Shown piece by piece: positions 1-6,982 of a stretch of 45,613 bases of DNA; positions within the stretch are counted from its first letter, which is position 1; each line of letters starts with the position of its first letter. A program made the translations under genes and the position numbers. The notes under the pieces were generated by a model. It was not told where the DNA came from, did not search any database, and worked only from the letters and a program-made list of their open reading frames with translations. Source of the DNA: a virus. The stretch is taken from positions 1 to 45,613 of the IMG/VR virus record IMGVR_UViG_3300027852_000064; one strand, given 5' to 3'.

Positions 1-9
1 AACCCAACT
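1..9. other. Probable chimeric contig-end bases
   Basis: These nine bases do not match the sequence that precedes the same repeat at the right end of the window (45479-45487). Bases 1-13 are the exact reverse complement of bases 80-92, which is typical of a fold-back chimera or an assembly-end error. They interrupt the reading frame of the gene that crosses the circle join, whereas the right-end version keeps it open. Confidence 0.7.
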
Positions 10-135
10 GAGGCAACAAGTGTTCCTCCCATTCGTACCTCGGTCTTGTCCTCGATGAAGCCCTCGAAGGTGTAACTTACCTCAGTTGGGTTGGTTCCAC
101 CGGTCAGGTCACCAGGGGTGCGTGTTCCTGATGTA
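10..135. repeat. Terminal direct repeat, left copy (circle overlap)
   Basis: Identical over 126 bases to 45488-45613 at the other end of the window. The repeat lies inside a coding sequence that is continuous only when the two ends are joined. It is therefore best read as the assembly overlap of a circular or circularly permuted genome, not as a biological terminal repeat. Confidence 0.9.
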
Positions 136-221
136 ACTTTAACGAGCATACCAGTTAGCAACTGGCCCGAAAAGGCCGATGCGATCTCGCCAGCGATATC
201 AATACCAAAAAGATTAGGCAT
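10..221 (-). CDS. Head-tail joining-like protein, N-terminal part (crosses circle join)
   Basis: The gene starts at 221 (MPNLFGIDIAG...) and runs leftward off the window, continuing at 45487-45328. Joined, it encodes 123 residues. The start overlaps the stop of the upstream gene (stop 221-223), as expected for translational coupling. The C-terminal part, with a V-x-I-x-G-x-x-Y-K-I pattern followed by a D-P motif and an alternating strand, resembles small phage head-closure or head-tail joining proteins; that assignment rests on pattern and position only. It lies between a DnaT-like head-tail adaptor gene and the MuF-like gene. Read literally, the first nine bases of the window would corrupt the frame. 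Confidence 0.6.
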
Positions 222-808
222 CAGCTAAATCCTTTGTTAAGCCCATAGCCTTGCTGATCTTCCAGGAACGAACTCTCACCTGCTGTTCCGGATCCTGGAG
301 CGTAGGCACCAACGGAAGCGCTTGTCACGCGATCCATGAATTGCTGAACGAGGCCCCAAGCAGTTTCATCCTGGAGAGCTTTACCTTTGACAGGGGCAAA
401 ATACTCAATCTCTGCTGACCCAGCTTTAAGCCGTTTTTTATTGGATCCACCTGTTGCAGTCTGCGCAGTTGTAGCGTTGATTGCAATGGACCCAGCTAGA
501 AACATTGTGGCCTGACCGACTTCGATCGGGACCTCAGTTGTTGAAACTGTGGTGCCATCTTCGTACGTCACACCAGTTCGTGGCCAAGCGTCTGGCTGCG
601 TTCCTTCGCCATTCGTCTTTGTGCCCATCCAGTTGAGTGGGTTCAAACGCCGAGTGGCGGCAACGAGCTTTGCGCCTTTCTCGTCGTCAGTCAATGTTGC
701 CCAGGTTGCAGCTCGTACAGGATCAACAGCCAGAAATTCGTTAGCCTCAACCATAGAGGCATTGGACACATAATTTACTGCCGCGATGGTGATAGTTGAA
801 AGGGTCAT
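221..808 (-). CDS. DnaT-like head-tail adaptor protein
   Basis: 195 residues. The N-terminus 'NYVSNASMVEANEFLAVDP', with a following 'W..LTDDEKGAKLVAATRRLN' helix, is the pattern of the phage family annotated as DnaT-like ssDNA-binding protein, whose members sit in head-tail connection modules. The name is historical, and a connector or adaptor role is more likely given the portal and head genes around it. The C-terminal third is Gly/Ser-rich and probably flexible. It follows the upstream gene by 16 bases and shares its stop with the start of the next gene. Confidence 0.6.
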   Translation of the reverse strand: MTLSTITIAAVNYVSNASMVEANEFLAVDPVRAATWATLTDDEKGAKLVAATRRLNPLNWMGTKTNGEGTQPDAWPRTGVTYEDGTTVSTTEVPIEVGQATMFLAGSIAINATTAQTATGGSNKKRLKAGSAEIEYFAPVKGKALQDETAWGLVQQFMDRVTSASVGAYAPGSGTAGESSFLEDQQGYGLNKGFS

Positions 809-824
809 TTTCTCAGTTCCTATA

Positions 825-1364
825 TTAACCTAACGATGGGTCTTCGAACCAATCGACTACGACAGCAGCATCCGCCTGGCCCCCAGACAGATTATCAAGC
901 TCTATGATATAATCAGTGTTAGCCGCGAATATAAATTCGAAACCGTCTCTCAGCTCTCTGACGCCAGCGTTAGCAAGTATCTCATCTAACAGAAGTAGGC
1001 CTAAGTCGCTAGTCGTAGGGCTATGAAAGATCAAGGTGCCTGTCGTCAGTAAAGCAACTCTATTGCGACAAATAGCGGGCACCGAAGTGCCATTAGCACT
1101 TACTGTTGGGCCTTCATGCACGTGGATATCAATCTCTGCAGTGCCCTCCGCTCTGAAACCAAAGTGTATCGGTGTTGTGCCTACTCTAATTAGCAAAACT
1201 AAACTACCAGCGCCACCTATGCCTTGCTCTATGTGTGAAGCCGAAAATAGTTTACCTTCCTCAAGAAGTTCCTGCCACTGCGTCTCAGTAGCCATCGCCC
1301 CAGAAGTAGCGTCAACTCTTATATAGTTGCCATCTTCATCTTTTATAGTTATAGCCTGGGTCAT
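825..1364 (-). CDS. Beta-rich head-associated protein, function unknown
   Basis: 179 residues. The start ATG overlaps the portal stop (ATGA, 1361-1364), so the two genes are translationally coupled. The sequence alternates hydrophobic strands: 'VLLIRVGTTPIHFGF', 'IDIHVHEGPTVSANGT', 'NTDYIIELDNLSGG'. This matches a widespread but uncharacterised phage structural family that often sits near capsid or portal genes. The jelly-roll-like strand pattern suggests a decoration or fibre-type virion protein, but no catalytic motif is visible. Role inferred from context. Confidence 0.6.
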   Translation of the reverse strand: MTQAITIKDEDGNYIRVDATSGAMATETQWQELLEEGKLFSASHIEQGIGGAGSLVLLIRVGTTPIHFGFRAEGTAEIDIHVHEGPTVSANGTSVPAICRNRVALLTTGTLIFHSPTTSDLGLLLLDEILANAGVRELRDGFEFIFAANTDYIIELDNLSGGQADAAVVVDWFEDPSLG

Positions 1365-2770
1365 TCGTCTACTTTACCACCTGGAATTTCATCTTCACCA
1401 TCATTAACAGAACCTTCTTCGGTCTTGCCGCTAGTCAGCGAAGCATCATCCATGATTGTGAATTCATCCGGACGGCTGAGGCCTAACAGGTCACGCACTT
1501 CTCCGATTGCAGGATCATCAGGAGTAATAATTGCGCCAGCAGTAGCCATGTCACGGAGGCTTGCAGCAATCTGCTCGACATCCTGGAAACGCACAGCTTC
1601 ATTTGCGAGGGTAGGTTTGGCATCTTCTGGAAAGCCATTCAGCTGCCAGAGAGTTGTCAATAGATCATCCTGAACAGTTTCGGTTATCTCACGTAGCGTA
1701 CCATCGACCAGGAGGAAGAAGCTGTTCGTCTTGTCCTTACTCAGCGCATGAGACCCGACTGCATTGTCACCCAGGAGAAGCTGCTCAACGCCGAGGACAC
1801 GAGCCATTTCCTTGTTCACTCTTGAAATTGCATTTGCCATATCAGTGAAGCCAGTTGAACCACCTTTCAGCAACTCGATCTCCCACTGCTTAGCGTTAGA
1901 AGCCCGTTCAGTCTCGTCCTGGCTCTCATAGGTCTTGCTGTCTAACAGTAGGCCGAGCTTAGGGCTCTTGATGTGGTTCTCTATAAAGTCCCGGAAGATC
2001 GGCTCCAGGGCTATACGATCTGCGGCCTTTAGTGAGCCATCCTGTACCATCTCTGCCATAGCGGCAAATGGCCCACGCCCGATCGGAATGCCTCGCAGGT
2101 CGGTCTCGAAGCCGTAGCCTTCAAGCTGCTCATACCTGCGAAGTCTCGCTGCCGGAGCAACGAGGTGCCTGAAGATCCCTAACCCAGTCGGACTATCTTC
2201 AAGCGTGTCATCAACCATGTACATGACTTTCTGCCTTGGCAGATACACCTCACGTTGGGATTGAGGAAGGGTCTGATATATACCTCGAATATCGCCAGTC
2301 TTTTCGTCAATATCCCACCGCAGTAAGGTTCGCTGAGCACGAGGCGCTATATCAGCAAATGTGATCTTGCCATCTTCACGACGACGTGCTGTCCACTCCT
2401 GGACTGAGAAGCCATAGAAGCGATACATTGCTGCACGCCGAATGATACGATGCCATGGTGTGCGAGGATCCTCAGTGAGCATCTTTTCCGCAAGTTCTGC
2501 GTATTTCTCCCCCTCAGGATGATCGGCGGGGACAAATGACCATTCAGCCTTGGCGGTCAGATTAAGGAAGTAACGAACGCCTGTTGCCACAATACTTGTG
2601 TTCGCCAGGATCTCAGAATAGGTCTCAAACTTCTTATCACCGCGTAAGTTGGTAGAGGTCTCATTCTCCTGAATGAAGCCCCCATACACTGCTCGACCCA
2701 TACCGCCAATAGTCTGGGTGGGTTTAACAGCGGCTTTCTTGCTGAATAGATCTAATAGGGGATTGGCCAT
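1361..2770 (-). CDS. Portal protein (DUF935 / Mu gp29-like)
   Basis: 469 residues, about the usual length for phage portals. Features of the DUF935 (Mu gp29-like) family are visible: an N-terminal 'RGDKKFETYSEIL' region, 'WHRIIRRAAMYRFYGFSVQEW' and 'RTLLRWDID', then a long helical middle and an acidic C-terminal tail ('EEGSVNDGEDEIPGG'). A dodecamer of this protein would form the DNA gate at one capsid vertex and dock the terminase. It is separated from the terminase genes by a plus-strand cassette and one small gene, an unusual break in the packaging module. The ribosome site is an AGAGGA about 12 bases upstream of the ATG. Confidence 0.88.
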   Translation of the reverse strand: MANPLLDLFSKKAAVKPTQTIGGMGRAVYGGFIQENETSTNLRGDKKFETYSEILANTSIVATGVRYFLNLTAKAEWSFVPADHPEGEKYAELAEKMLTEDPRTPWHRIIRRAAMYRFYGFSVQEWTARRREDGKITFADIAPRAQRTLLRWDIDEKTGDIRGIYQTLPQSQREVYLPRQKVMYMVDDTLEDSPTGLGIFRHLVAPAARLRRYEQLEGYGFETDLRGIPIGRGPFAAMAEMVQDGSLKAADRIALEPIFRDFIENHIKSPKLGLLLDSKTYESQDETERASNAKQWEIELLKGGSTGFTDMANAISRVNKEMARVLGVEQLLLGDNAVGSHALSKDKTNSFFLLVDGTLREITETVQDDLLTTLWQLNGFPEDAKPTLANEAVRFQDVEQIAASLRDMATAGAIITPDDPAIGEVRDLLGLSRPDEFTIMDDASLTSGKTEEGSVNDGEDEIPGGKVDE

Positions 2771-2861
2771 TCCCGAGATATCCTCTTAACGTCTTGTCAG
2801 ATGTTTCGTGGTCAAAGATGCCGTCTGAGGATATAGGGTGCAAGCCGTCATTATTTTTAAC

Positions 2862-2890
2862 GGAAAAAGGACGCCACTTTCGTGACGCCC
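2862..2890 (-). terminator. Rho-independent terminator after the 72-residue gene
   Basis: On the minus strand, a 9-bp stem (two G-T wobbles) with a GAAA tetraloop is followed by TTTTT (2868-2864). It lies just downstream of the small gene ending at 2917 and before the portal, isolating that gene as a single-gene transcript. The plus-strand version has an A-C mismatch and a poorer T run. Confidence 0.75.
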
Positions 2891-2916
2891 TTTCATCCTT
2901 TCTCCATTATGGAAGG

Positions 2917-3135
2917 TTAATCTAAAAAGCCCTCCTTCTCTAACTCGCTCACCAACGTTGCGAGGTGGTCAGTGTCCGTGCGAATTGAGATCATATTGTG
3001 ATCGACTTCGCTGACAACGACGACATTATCCGCAGTATTAACTCTGAGAATAACTTCCTCAACCCGCTTAGCCGTAGCTACCGCAGTGCGATAGTCTGGC
3101 ATGACTAGATTGAGAATTACAAGTGTTGGTCCCAT
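2917..3135 (-). CDS. Small protein under its own strong-looking promoter, unknown
   Basis: 72 residues (MGPTLVILNLVMPDY...), alternating strand and helix with an acidic C-terminus ending 'SELEKEGFLD'. No family recognised. It has its own promoter (3168-3196), an AAGGAGA ribosome site and its own terminator (2862-2890), so it is expressed independently of the terminase/portal block it interrupts. The same promoter type precedes the small genes at 21831, 22212 and 22775, which suggests a shared expression class. Function unknown; an early host-directed role is only a hypothesis. Confidence 0.7.
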   Translation of the reverse strand: MGPTLVILNLVMPDYRTAVATAKRVEEVILRVNTADNVVVVSEVDHNMISIRTDTDHLATLVSELEKEGFLD

Positions 3136-3167
3136 AGGGTCTCCTTGGTTTGGTTGATCGTGAATTC

Positions 3168-3196
3168 AGTATGAGCTACCTGCCAGCGTTTGTAAA
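3168..3196 (-). promoter_or_regulatory. Promoter, TTTACA-N17-CATACT class, for the gene at 2917-3135
   Basis: On the minus strand, TTTACA (3196-3191) and CATACT (3173-3168) are separated by exactly 17 bases. The spacer begins AACGCTGGC. The bases upstream (GATGATGGGG) and downstream (TGAATT) are also shared with the copies at 22031, 22987 and (upstream part) 22152. A perfect 10-bp inverted partner of the CCAGCGTTTG element lies at 3229-3238, next to the divergent plus-strand start. Confidence 0.75.
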
Positions 3197-3215
3197 CCCC
3201 ATCATCACAATAAAG

Positions 3216-3244
3216 TAGAAAAATACACCAAACGCTGGTATTGT
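3216..3244 (+). promoter_or_regulatory. Possible divergent promoter for the plus-strand cassette
   Basis: A TATTGT hexamer (3239-3244), identical to the -10 of the plus-strand promoter at 22175, follows CAAACGCTGG (3229-3238). The -35 position at 17-base spacing (TAGAAA) is weak, so this promoter may need an activator. It lies about 57 bases upstream of the first cassette gene. Confidence 0.45.
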
Positions 3245-3300
3245 AATGATAGGATGGGTGGTACTAATAGTAGGACCGTAACATAATGGAGATTATTCCA

Positions 3301-3726
3301 ATGAGAGACCGAGACCAATTCATTTTTCACTTGTTGTCTGGCTTCAGCGTAACAAGGTATTTACTATGCAATACACGTGGCCGTGAAGATGGTTACGAGA
3401 AAGCTGAAGCGCATAAAGAGATGTGCCAGAACTTCATAGCCATGACTTTTATGTGTGAGCCTGATATAGCTTGGGACTTTGAGCGCAAACACATTACCCG
3501 TAAATTTGGCGATCATAAAGACCATAACTATACCTTCGGTGAAGGGTTGTATGATTTTGTGCATGACCACACCCAGAAACTGACATCACATCTTGACACA
3601 ATCGGAATGCCTACTGAGCTTGGGGTAATGCCCGACTACGAAAAGCTCGTGCCTATTTTTGAGGAAAGGTTTTTCGCTCTGGCCACTGAGGCTACTGCAA
3701 TGTGGAAAGCATCGGTGGAGATATGA
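3301..3726 (+). CDS. Hypothetical protein, first gene of plus-strand cassette
   Basis: 141 residues with ATG at 3301, preferred because GGAG lies nine bases upstream; the ATG at 3286 has no ribosome site. Rich in His, Phe and Tyr, with a 'DHKDHNYTFGEGLYDFVHDH' stretch and no recognised family. It is followed by a coupled gene (ATGA overlap at 3723). The cassette runs opposite to the terminase and portal genes that flank it, so it is probably an accessory unit with its own regulation. Confidence 0.65.
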   Translation: MRDRDQFIFHLLSGFSVTRYLLCNTRGREDGYEKAEAHKEMCQNFIAMTFMCEPDIAWDFERKHITRKFGDHKDHNYTFGEGLYDFVHDHTQKLTSHLDTIGMPTELGVMPDYEKLVPIFEERFFALATEATAMWKASVEI

Positions 3727-4007
3727 GCGCACTTAGCCACATAGAGCCATTGCAGCGTTTTACGACGGACGAATTTACTCTACGCCTTGATGGTACCAGG
3801 TGGGGATTATATAAGGAAGGTCTCCGGTATTTTTGGATCGATGATGGCCTGGTACAGGAAAGCGAAGACTTCACACCCGAGGAAATTGCCATGATGATTT
3901 TTGACAAAATCATTGAGGTTCATTGCAACGCAGCTCAGCTTGGTTTTGACCATGGCGTAGCAAAAAACCAGGAGCAAATCCGCAAGGCTTTGGGGATTAC
4001 CAAATGA
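3723..4007 (+). CDS. Hypothetical protein, second gene of plus-strand cassette
   Basis: 94 residues. The start is taken at 3723 because GGTGGAG lies just upstream and the ATGA overlaps the previous stop; an upstream ATG at 3702 would overlap much more. The C-terminal helix (H-x-x-A-A-Q-L-G-F-D-H-G-V-A-K-x-Q-x-x-I) resembles helices at the end of many small phage proteins. Function unknown. It is coupled to the next gene (4-base overlap at 4004). Confidence 0.65.
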   Translation: MSALSHIEPLQRFTTDEFTLRLDGTRWGLYKEGLRYFWIDDGLVQESEDFTPEEIAMMIFDKIIEVHCNAAQLGFDHGVAKNQEQIRKALGITK

Positions 4008-4237
4008 GATGGCATGTGAGAAAGAAAAAGCGCCGCGAGCCGAAAGACCCTCCTAGTTGGGAATGGCATCCATTTTTTGCTTGGCGTCCTGTTATTCTGC
4101 ACGGCGAAAACGTGTGGCTTGAATGGGTAGAGCGCAAGATTACCACCAATATAGATACAGTGCCAGGCGGCGGTATGTTTGGTGGGCCGAGGTATGATAT
4201 TGACACCAAAACTGACTACCGAGAAAGCCAGCGTTAA
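4004..4237 (+). CDS. Small basic, Trp-rich hypothetical protein
   Basis: 77 residues, with a strongly basic start (RWHVRKKKRREPK) followed by a Trp-rich segment (WEWHPFFAWRP, VWLEWVERK). The start overlaps the previous stop by ATGA. No recognised domain. The basic N-terminus could bind nucleic acid or acidic membrane lipids; this is speculation. Third gene of the cassette. Confidence 0.6.
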   Translation: MRWHVRKKKRREPKDPPSWEWHPFFAWRPVILHGENVWLEWVERKITTNIDTVPGGGMFGGPRYDIDTKTDYRESQR

Positions 4238-4312
4238 CGTAATTCGGCCACTATTACCTGCTATTCAATAATAACTAACTGCCTGGAGGGGCTTTTTTGA
4301 AGGATAACGTAC

Positions 4313-4795
4313 ATGAGAAAACTACTTTTAACGGGAGTAGCTTTTGCTGCTCTCAGTGCTTGCACCAGCCAGACTACGTTGGTGTGTAACCGAGAGGCTC
4401 AAGAGTGGACAAAGTTTGGGACGCAGAAAGATATGTGCCTCAAAGTTCCGAGTATCATCGTCCAAGTACCAGAAGACGATGGTGAAGACCCTTACTCTCC
4501 TGAAACACCAACAGACGATGATCCTGAAACACCGACGGACAATGATCCTGAAGATCCTGAAGATCCTGAAGATCCTGAAGATCCTGAAGATCCTGAAGAT
4601 CCTGAAGATCCTGAAGATCCTGAAGATCCTGAAGATCCTGAAGATCCTGAAGATCCTGAAGATCCTGAAGACGATGACAAAGAGAATAATGGTCATGGTA
4701 ATGGGGACCAAGATGCCCCAGGGAATTCTGGTGACCACAACAACGCCGAAAACTCGGAGCACTCTGGCCAAGGCAATTCAGGCCAGAACAAGTAA
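4313..4795 (+). CDS. Secreted lipoprotein with long Asp-Pro-Glu repeat
   Basis: 160 residues. The N-terminus MRKLLLTGVAFAALSAC is a clear lipoprotein signal with an L-S-A-C lipobox, so Cys17 would be lipid-anchored at the cell envelope. Two imperfect ETPTD units are followed by 14 exact DPE triplets and a tail rich in Asn, Gly, His and Ser. The ribosome site AAGGA lies about eight bases from the ATG. It is the last gene of the plus-strand cassette and is closed by a hairpin terminator. Phage lipoproteins made during infection often block superinfection at the cell surface (known for T5 Llp). That role fits but is not shown; a virion or adhesion role is the alternative. Confidence 0.75.
   Translation: MRKLLLTGVAFAALSACTSQTTLVCNREAQEWTKFGTQKDMCLKVPSIIVQVPEDDGEDPYSPETPTDDDPETPTDNDPEDPEDPEDPEDPEDPEDPEDPEDPEDPEDPEDPEDPEDPEDDDKENNGHGNGDQDAPGNSGDHNNAENSEHSGQGNSGQNK
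4544..4669 (+). repeat. 14 perfect tandem copies of a 9-bp unit (GATCCTGAA)
   Basis: Fourteen uninterrupted copies of GATCCTGAA encode the DPE repeat of the lipoprotein. Each unit is three codons, so gain or loss of units by slippage changes protein length without breaking the frame. Identity at every base, including third positions, indicates recent expansion. Confidence 0.95.
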
Positions 4796-4804
4796 ATGAT
4801 AATT

Positions 4805-4839
4805 GGCCGGATGGGAAACTGTCCGGCCTTTCGCTTTTT
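4805..4839 (+). terminator. Terminator of the plus-strand cassette
   Basis: GGCCGGA (4805-4811) pairs with TCCGGCC (4822-4828), followed by TTTCGCTTTTT. It lies nine bases after the lipoprotein stop and abuts the stop of large terminase on the other strand, so it may also limit read-through of the convergent terminase transcript. Confidence 0.85.
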
Positions 4840-6103
4840 ATAGATTGACACTCTCAGAGAACAGAGCAATCTTATTCCGCTTCTTTGCACGACGATCAGC
4901 TTCCAAGGCGTATCGTATACTGTCGATCACGTGATTATCCTTATCCGCGAGCTCAGGGAGTATCTCGTCAGTATGCTTGTCAATCTTATACTGGTACCAA
5001 GCCATCTCGTCCGCGGTGTGTGTGCAGCTCGGGTGGACGACTATATCATGGGCTTGCATGAACTCTATGCCCTCCTCGATCGACCCTGCGCCCTTTACGG
5101 CACCTTTTATATTGAAACCACGGTCGGACAGGTGCCGAATGGTCTGTGGATAAGAACTATCCGCAATTATCTGGCCGTTGTGGATGCCTTCAATGCCTTG
5201 GTGTCTAAACTGATTTGTCCACCTTGGCTGATCGATCCTAGTGTCTGTGCCAGCGAACAGAGATGGGGTTTCATCGATAGTGCAACCGACTTTATAGGCT
5301 TCGCGGGCAATATACAGGGTACGACCAAATCGATATATCTTGATCAGGACTGTTGGGTCTCGCATACCCCAGTCTGCACCAAACCTGGCTACACATTCAT
5401 CAGGAACCTGATCGTCCAGGTCATCGATAGTCCAGTTGCTAAATACCTTAGCCTCAGACCGAGACAGAGGTTCCCCCTCCCAGACGTGCTTCCACTTGTC
5501 AGGGTCTCGGCCTTTCATCCACATCATCTCGTCATAGAGGACCTTAGGGAAATACGGATTATCTCGCCAGTTTACATTCCGGACGATGCTATCGGGCGGA
5601 GGCTTCCCCCCTAGGAACAGGGCATCAACAGGATCAGTTGTCTGTTGTCGGTTATAGGAAAACCAAATCTCAGAGCCAGGTTTCCGTACTGTTGGAGTGA
5701 GTAGATCCAAGCTATTCTGTGAACACCTATCAGCTTCTTCGATCCAAGCCCCGTCAAGGTCCTCCATCGACTTCACACTATCAGGGTTTGACCTAAGGCC
5801 AGCGAACAGGAAGTGCGTACCATGTGGACCCCGGATCCCGTCTCGCGTGATATCATAGGCACCCTGAAGACCTTGCTCCACGATCTTATCAACCAGGAGT
5901 TGGTGTACAGATGTTGTCAAGGACTTCTGGATCTCACGTGCACAAAGCCATCTGGTTCGACGCTCAGCACCCCTGGTAATAAGAGCATCACCCATCGAGT
6001 GGGATTTAGCTCCACCCCGGCCACCGTGATAAACCTTATATCGTGCTGGACGATATAGATCTTGGAACGCAACTGGAATGCGTCTATGCGCCACCTTCGC
6101 CAT
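4838..6103 (-). CDS. terL: Terminase large subunit
   Basis: 421 residues, PBSX/Terminase_3 type. The ATPase shows Walker A GGRGGAKS (27-34), Walker B GAWIEEAD (118-125) and the coupling motif FSYN (148-151). The RNase H-like nuclease shows acidic residues in GADWGMRD (Asp244), IIADSS (Asp315) and NHVIDSIRYAL (Asp394). It is the motor that pumps DNA into the prohead through the portal and cuts the concatemer. It follows a 71-residue gene by two bases. Packaging type (cos or headful) cannot be decided from the sequence alone. Confidence 0.95.
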   Translation of the reverse strand: MAKVAHRRIPVAFQDLYRPARYKVYHGGRGGAKSHSMGDALITRGAERRTRWLCAREIQKSLTTSVHQLLVDKIVEQGLQGAYDITRDGIRGPHGTHFLFAGLRSNPDSVKSMEDLDGAWIEEADRCSQNSLDLLTPTVRKPGSEIWFSYNRQQTTDPVDALFLGGKPPPDSIVRNVNWRDNPYFPKVLYDEMMWMKGRDPDKWKHVWEGEPLSRSEAKVFSNWTIDDLDDQVPDECVARFGADWGMRDPTVLIKIYRFGRTLYIAREAYKVGCTIDETPSLFAGTDTRIDQPRWTNQFRHQGIEGIHNGQIIADSSYPQTIRHLSDRGFNIKGAVKGAGSIEEGIEFMQAHDIVVHPSCTHTADEMAWYQYKIDKHTDEILPELADKDNHVIDSIRYALEADRRAKKRNKIALFSESVNL

Positions 6104-6105
6104 TG

Positions 6106-6321
6106 CTAAACTTTATGATATGAGCGGTTAGGCTCTTTCTCTATCGCGAGGTCGAGGTCCTCAGCGACGGCTAGAGCAATACGGTGATCGAGCATAATAA
6201 CTATATACTCAACGCCTGGATCTGAATTCTGGATGTTGTCTCGGATTATATTCGGGAATTCTTGACGTCTTATGCAGCCAAGCTCTGTGCTTGTTGAGGC
6301 TAAGTCTAAGCTCTCAGTCAT
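6106..6321 (-). CDS. Small protein between the terminase subunits, unknown
   Basis: 71 residues (MTESLDLASTSTELG...). The ATG at 6321 overlaps the small terminase stop by 8 bases and the stop lies two bases before the large terminase start, so it is translated within the terminase operon. Longer versions starting further upstream would overlap small terminase extensively and are unlikely. The centre 'EYIVIMLDHRIALAVAEDLDLAIEKE' looks like a strand-helix unit. No family recognised. Confidence 0.6.
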   Translation of the reverse strand: MTESLDLASTSTELGCIRRQEFPNIIRDNIQNSDPGVEYIVIMLDHRIALAVAEDLDLAIEKEPNRSYHKV

Positions 6322-6922
6322 CTTCTTCGGATTTTGCATCTTCAGGCTCCTTAATAGGTGTAACGTCAATGATAGGTCGACCGGTATCCTCATCCCACTC
6401 AACATTATCCCAGTCAGGTGGTTCCTGGAAGTGTACTTCAATTTTAGTAGGAACCTTACCGTCACCTCCGCCGATCGACAATCCAACTCCCCCTGATTTC
6501 TTATGCTCAGGCAAGTTACCTGTCATAAGCGTCTCTAGGATACGGTCAGAATGCACAATCTCTGTCAAGACAATTGGCTCAAAGTTTTCATCAAGGACCA
6601 ACATGCCATCCAGGGGGTTCCGTCTGTACATCACCTCTCCTTTATAGATGACGACTTTCTCGACACCCTCAGCACGCCGCTGTGCCATATCGCGTAGATA
6701 ATCCCGATACTCTTCACGAGCTTCAAGCAATGCTTCAGCAAATTCTTCGTCTGAGTTCTTCCAGAGATAGGCGGTTGACGGTGGGCAATTTACCGAACGG
6801 CAAGCAGACCTGAGGGACGGAGCTTTCCGGTAAGCATCTACAATTTGCTGCTTCACAAAAGGGATATCCTCCTTCGTGATGTTGCCCGAAACTTTGATTA
6901 CATTGTCTACTGTACCTGCCAT
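6314..6922 (-). CDS. terS: Terminase small subunit
   Basis: 202 residues from the ATG at 6922 (MAGTVDNV...); a longer start at 6949 has no ribosome site. The N-terminal helix-turn-helix (SLRSACRSVNCPPSTAYLW) is typical of small terminases that recognise the packaging site. A coiled, charged middle (oligomerisation) and an acidic C-terminus (contact with large terminase) follow. The first residues (MAGTV, then VDAY and an A-R-x-V-N helix) resemble the N-terminus of the phosphoesterase at 23044-24696. First gene of the packaging operon. Confidence 0.85.
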   Translation of the reverse strand: MAGTVDNVIKVSGNITKEDIPFVKQQIVDAYRKAPSLRSACRSVNCPPSTAYLWKNSDEEFAEALLEAREEYRDYLRDMAQRRAEGVEKVVIYKGEVMYRRNPLDGMLVLDENFEPIVLTEIVHSDRILETLMTGNLPEHKKSGGVGLSIGGGDGKVPTKIEVHFQEPPDWDNVEWDEDTGRPIIDVTPIKEPEDAKSEEDD

Positions 6923-6982
6923 AGGCCTAACATAATTACTGACCCGCATTTAGCGAGCCAGCATTAATGCTGTGCCAATAGC

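Noticed and set aside
10-135. True biological terminal repeat
   Set aside because: It is coding, short and consistent with an assembly overlap; a packaged terminal repeat would usually be longer and intergenic.
4273-4289. Terminator before the lipoprotein gene
   Set aside because: A short GCC/GGC stem is followed by six T, but the stem is only 3 bp and unlikely to terminate transcription.
4328-4799. Frames on both strands made of RIF, ILK or GSS triplets
   Set aside because: They are alternate readings of the 9-bp repeat in the lipoprotein gene. Only the plus-strand frame with signal peptide and ribosome site is credible.
4931-5614. Plus-strand 227-residue frame opposite large terminase
   Set aside because: Lies entirely antisense to a well supported terminase gene and lacks a ribosome site or recognisable domain.
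6322-6486. Upstream extension of the 71-residue protein between the terminase genes
   Set aside because: It would overlap small terminase by about 170 bases in another frame; the ATG at 6321 gives the usual short overlap.
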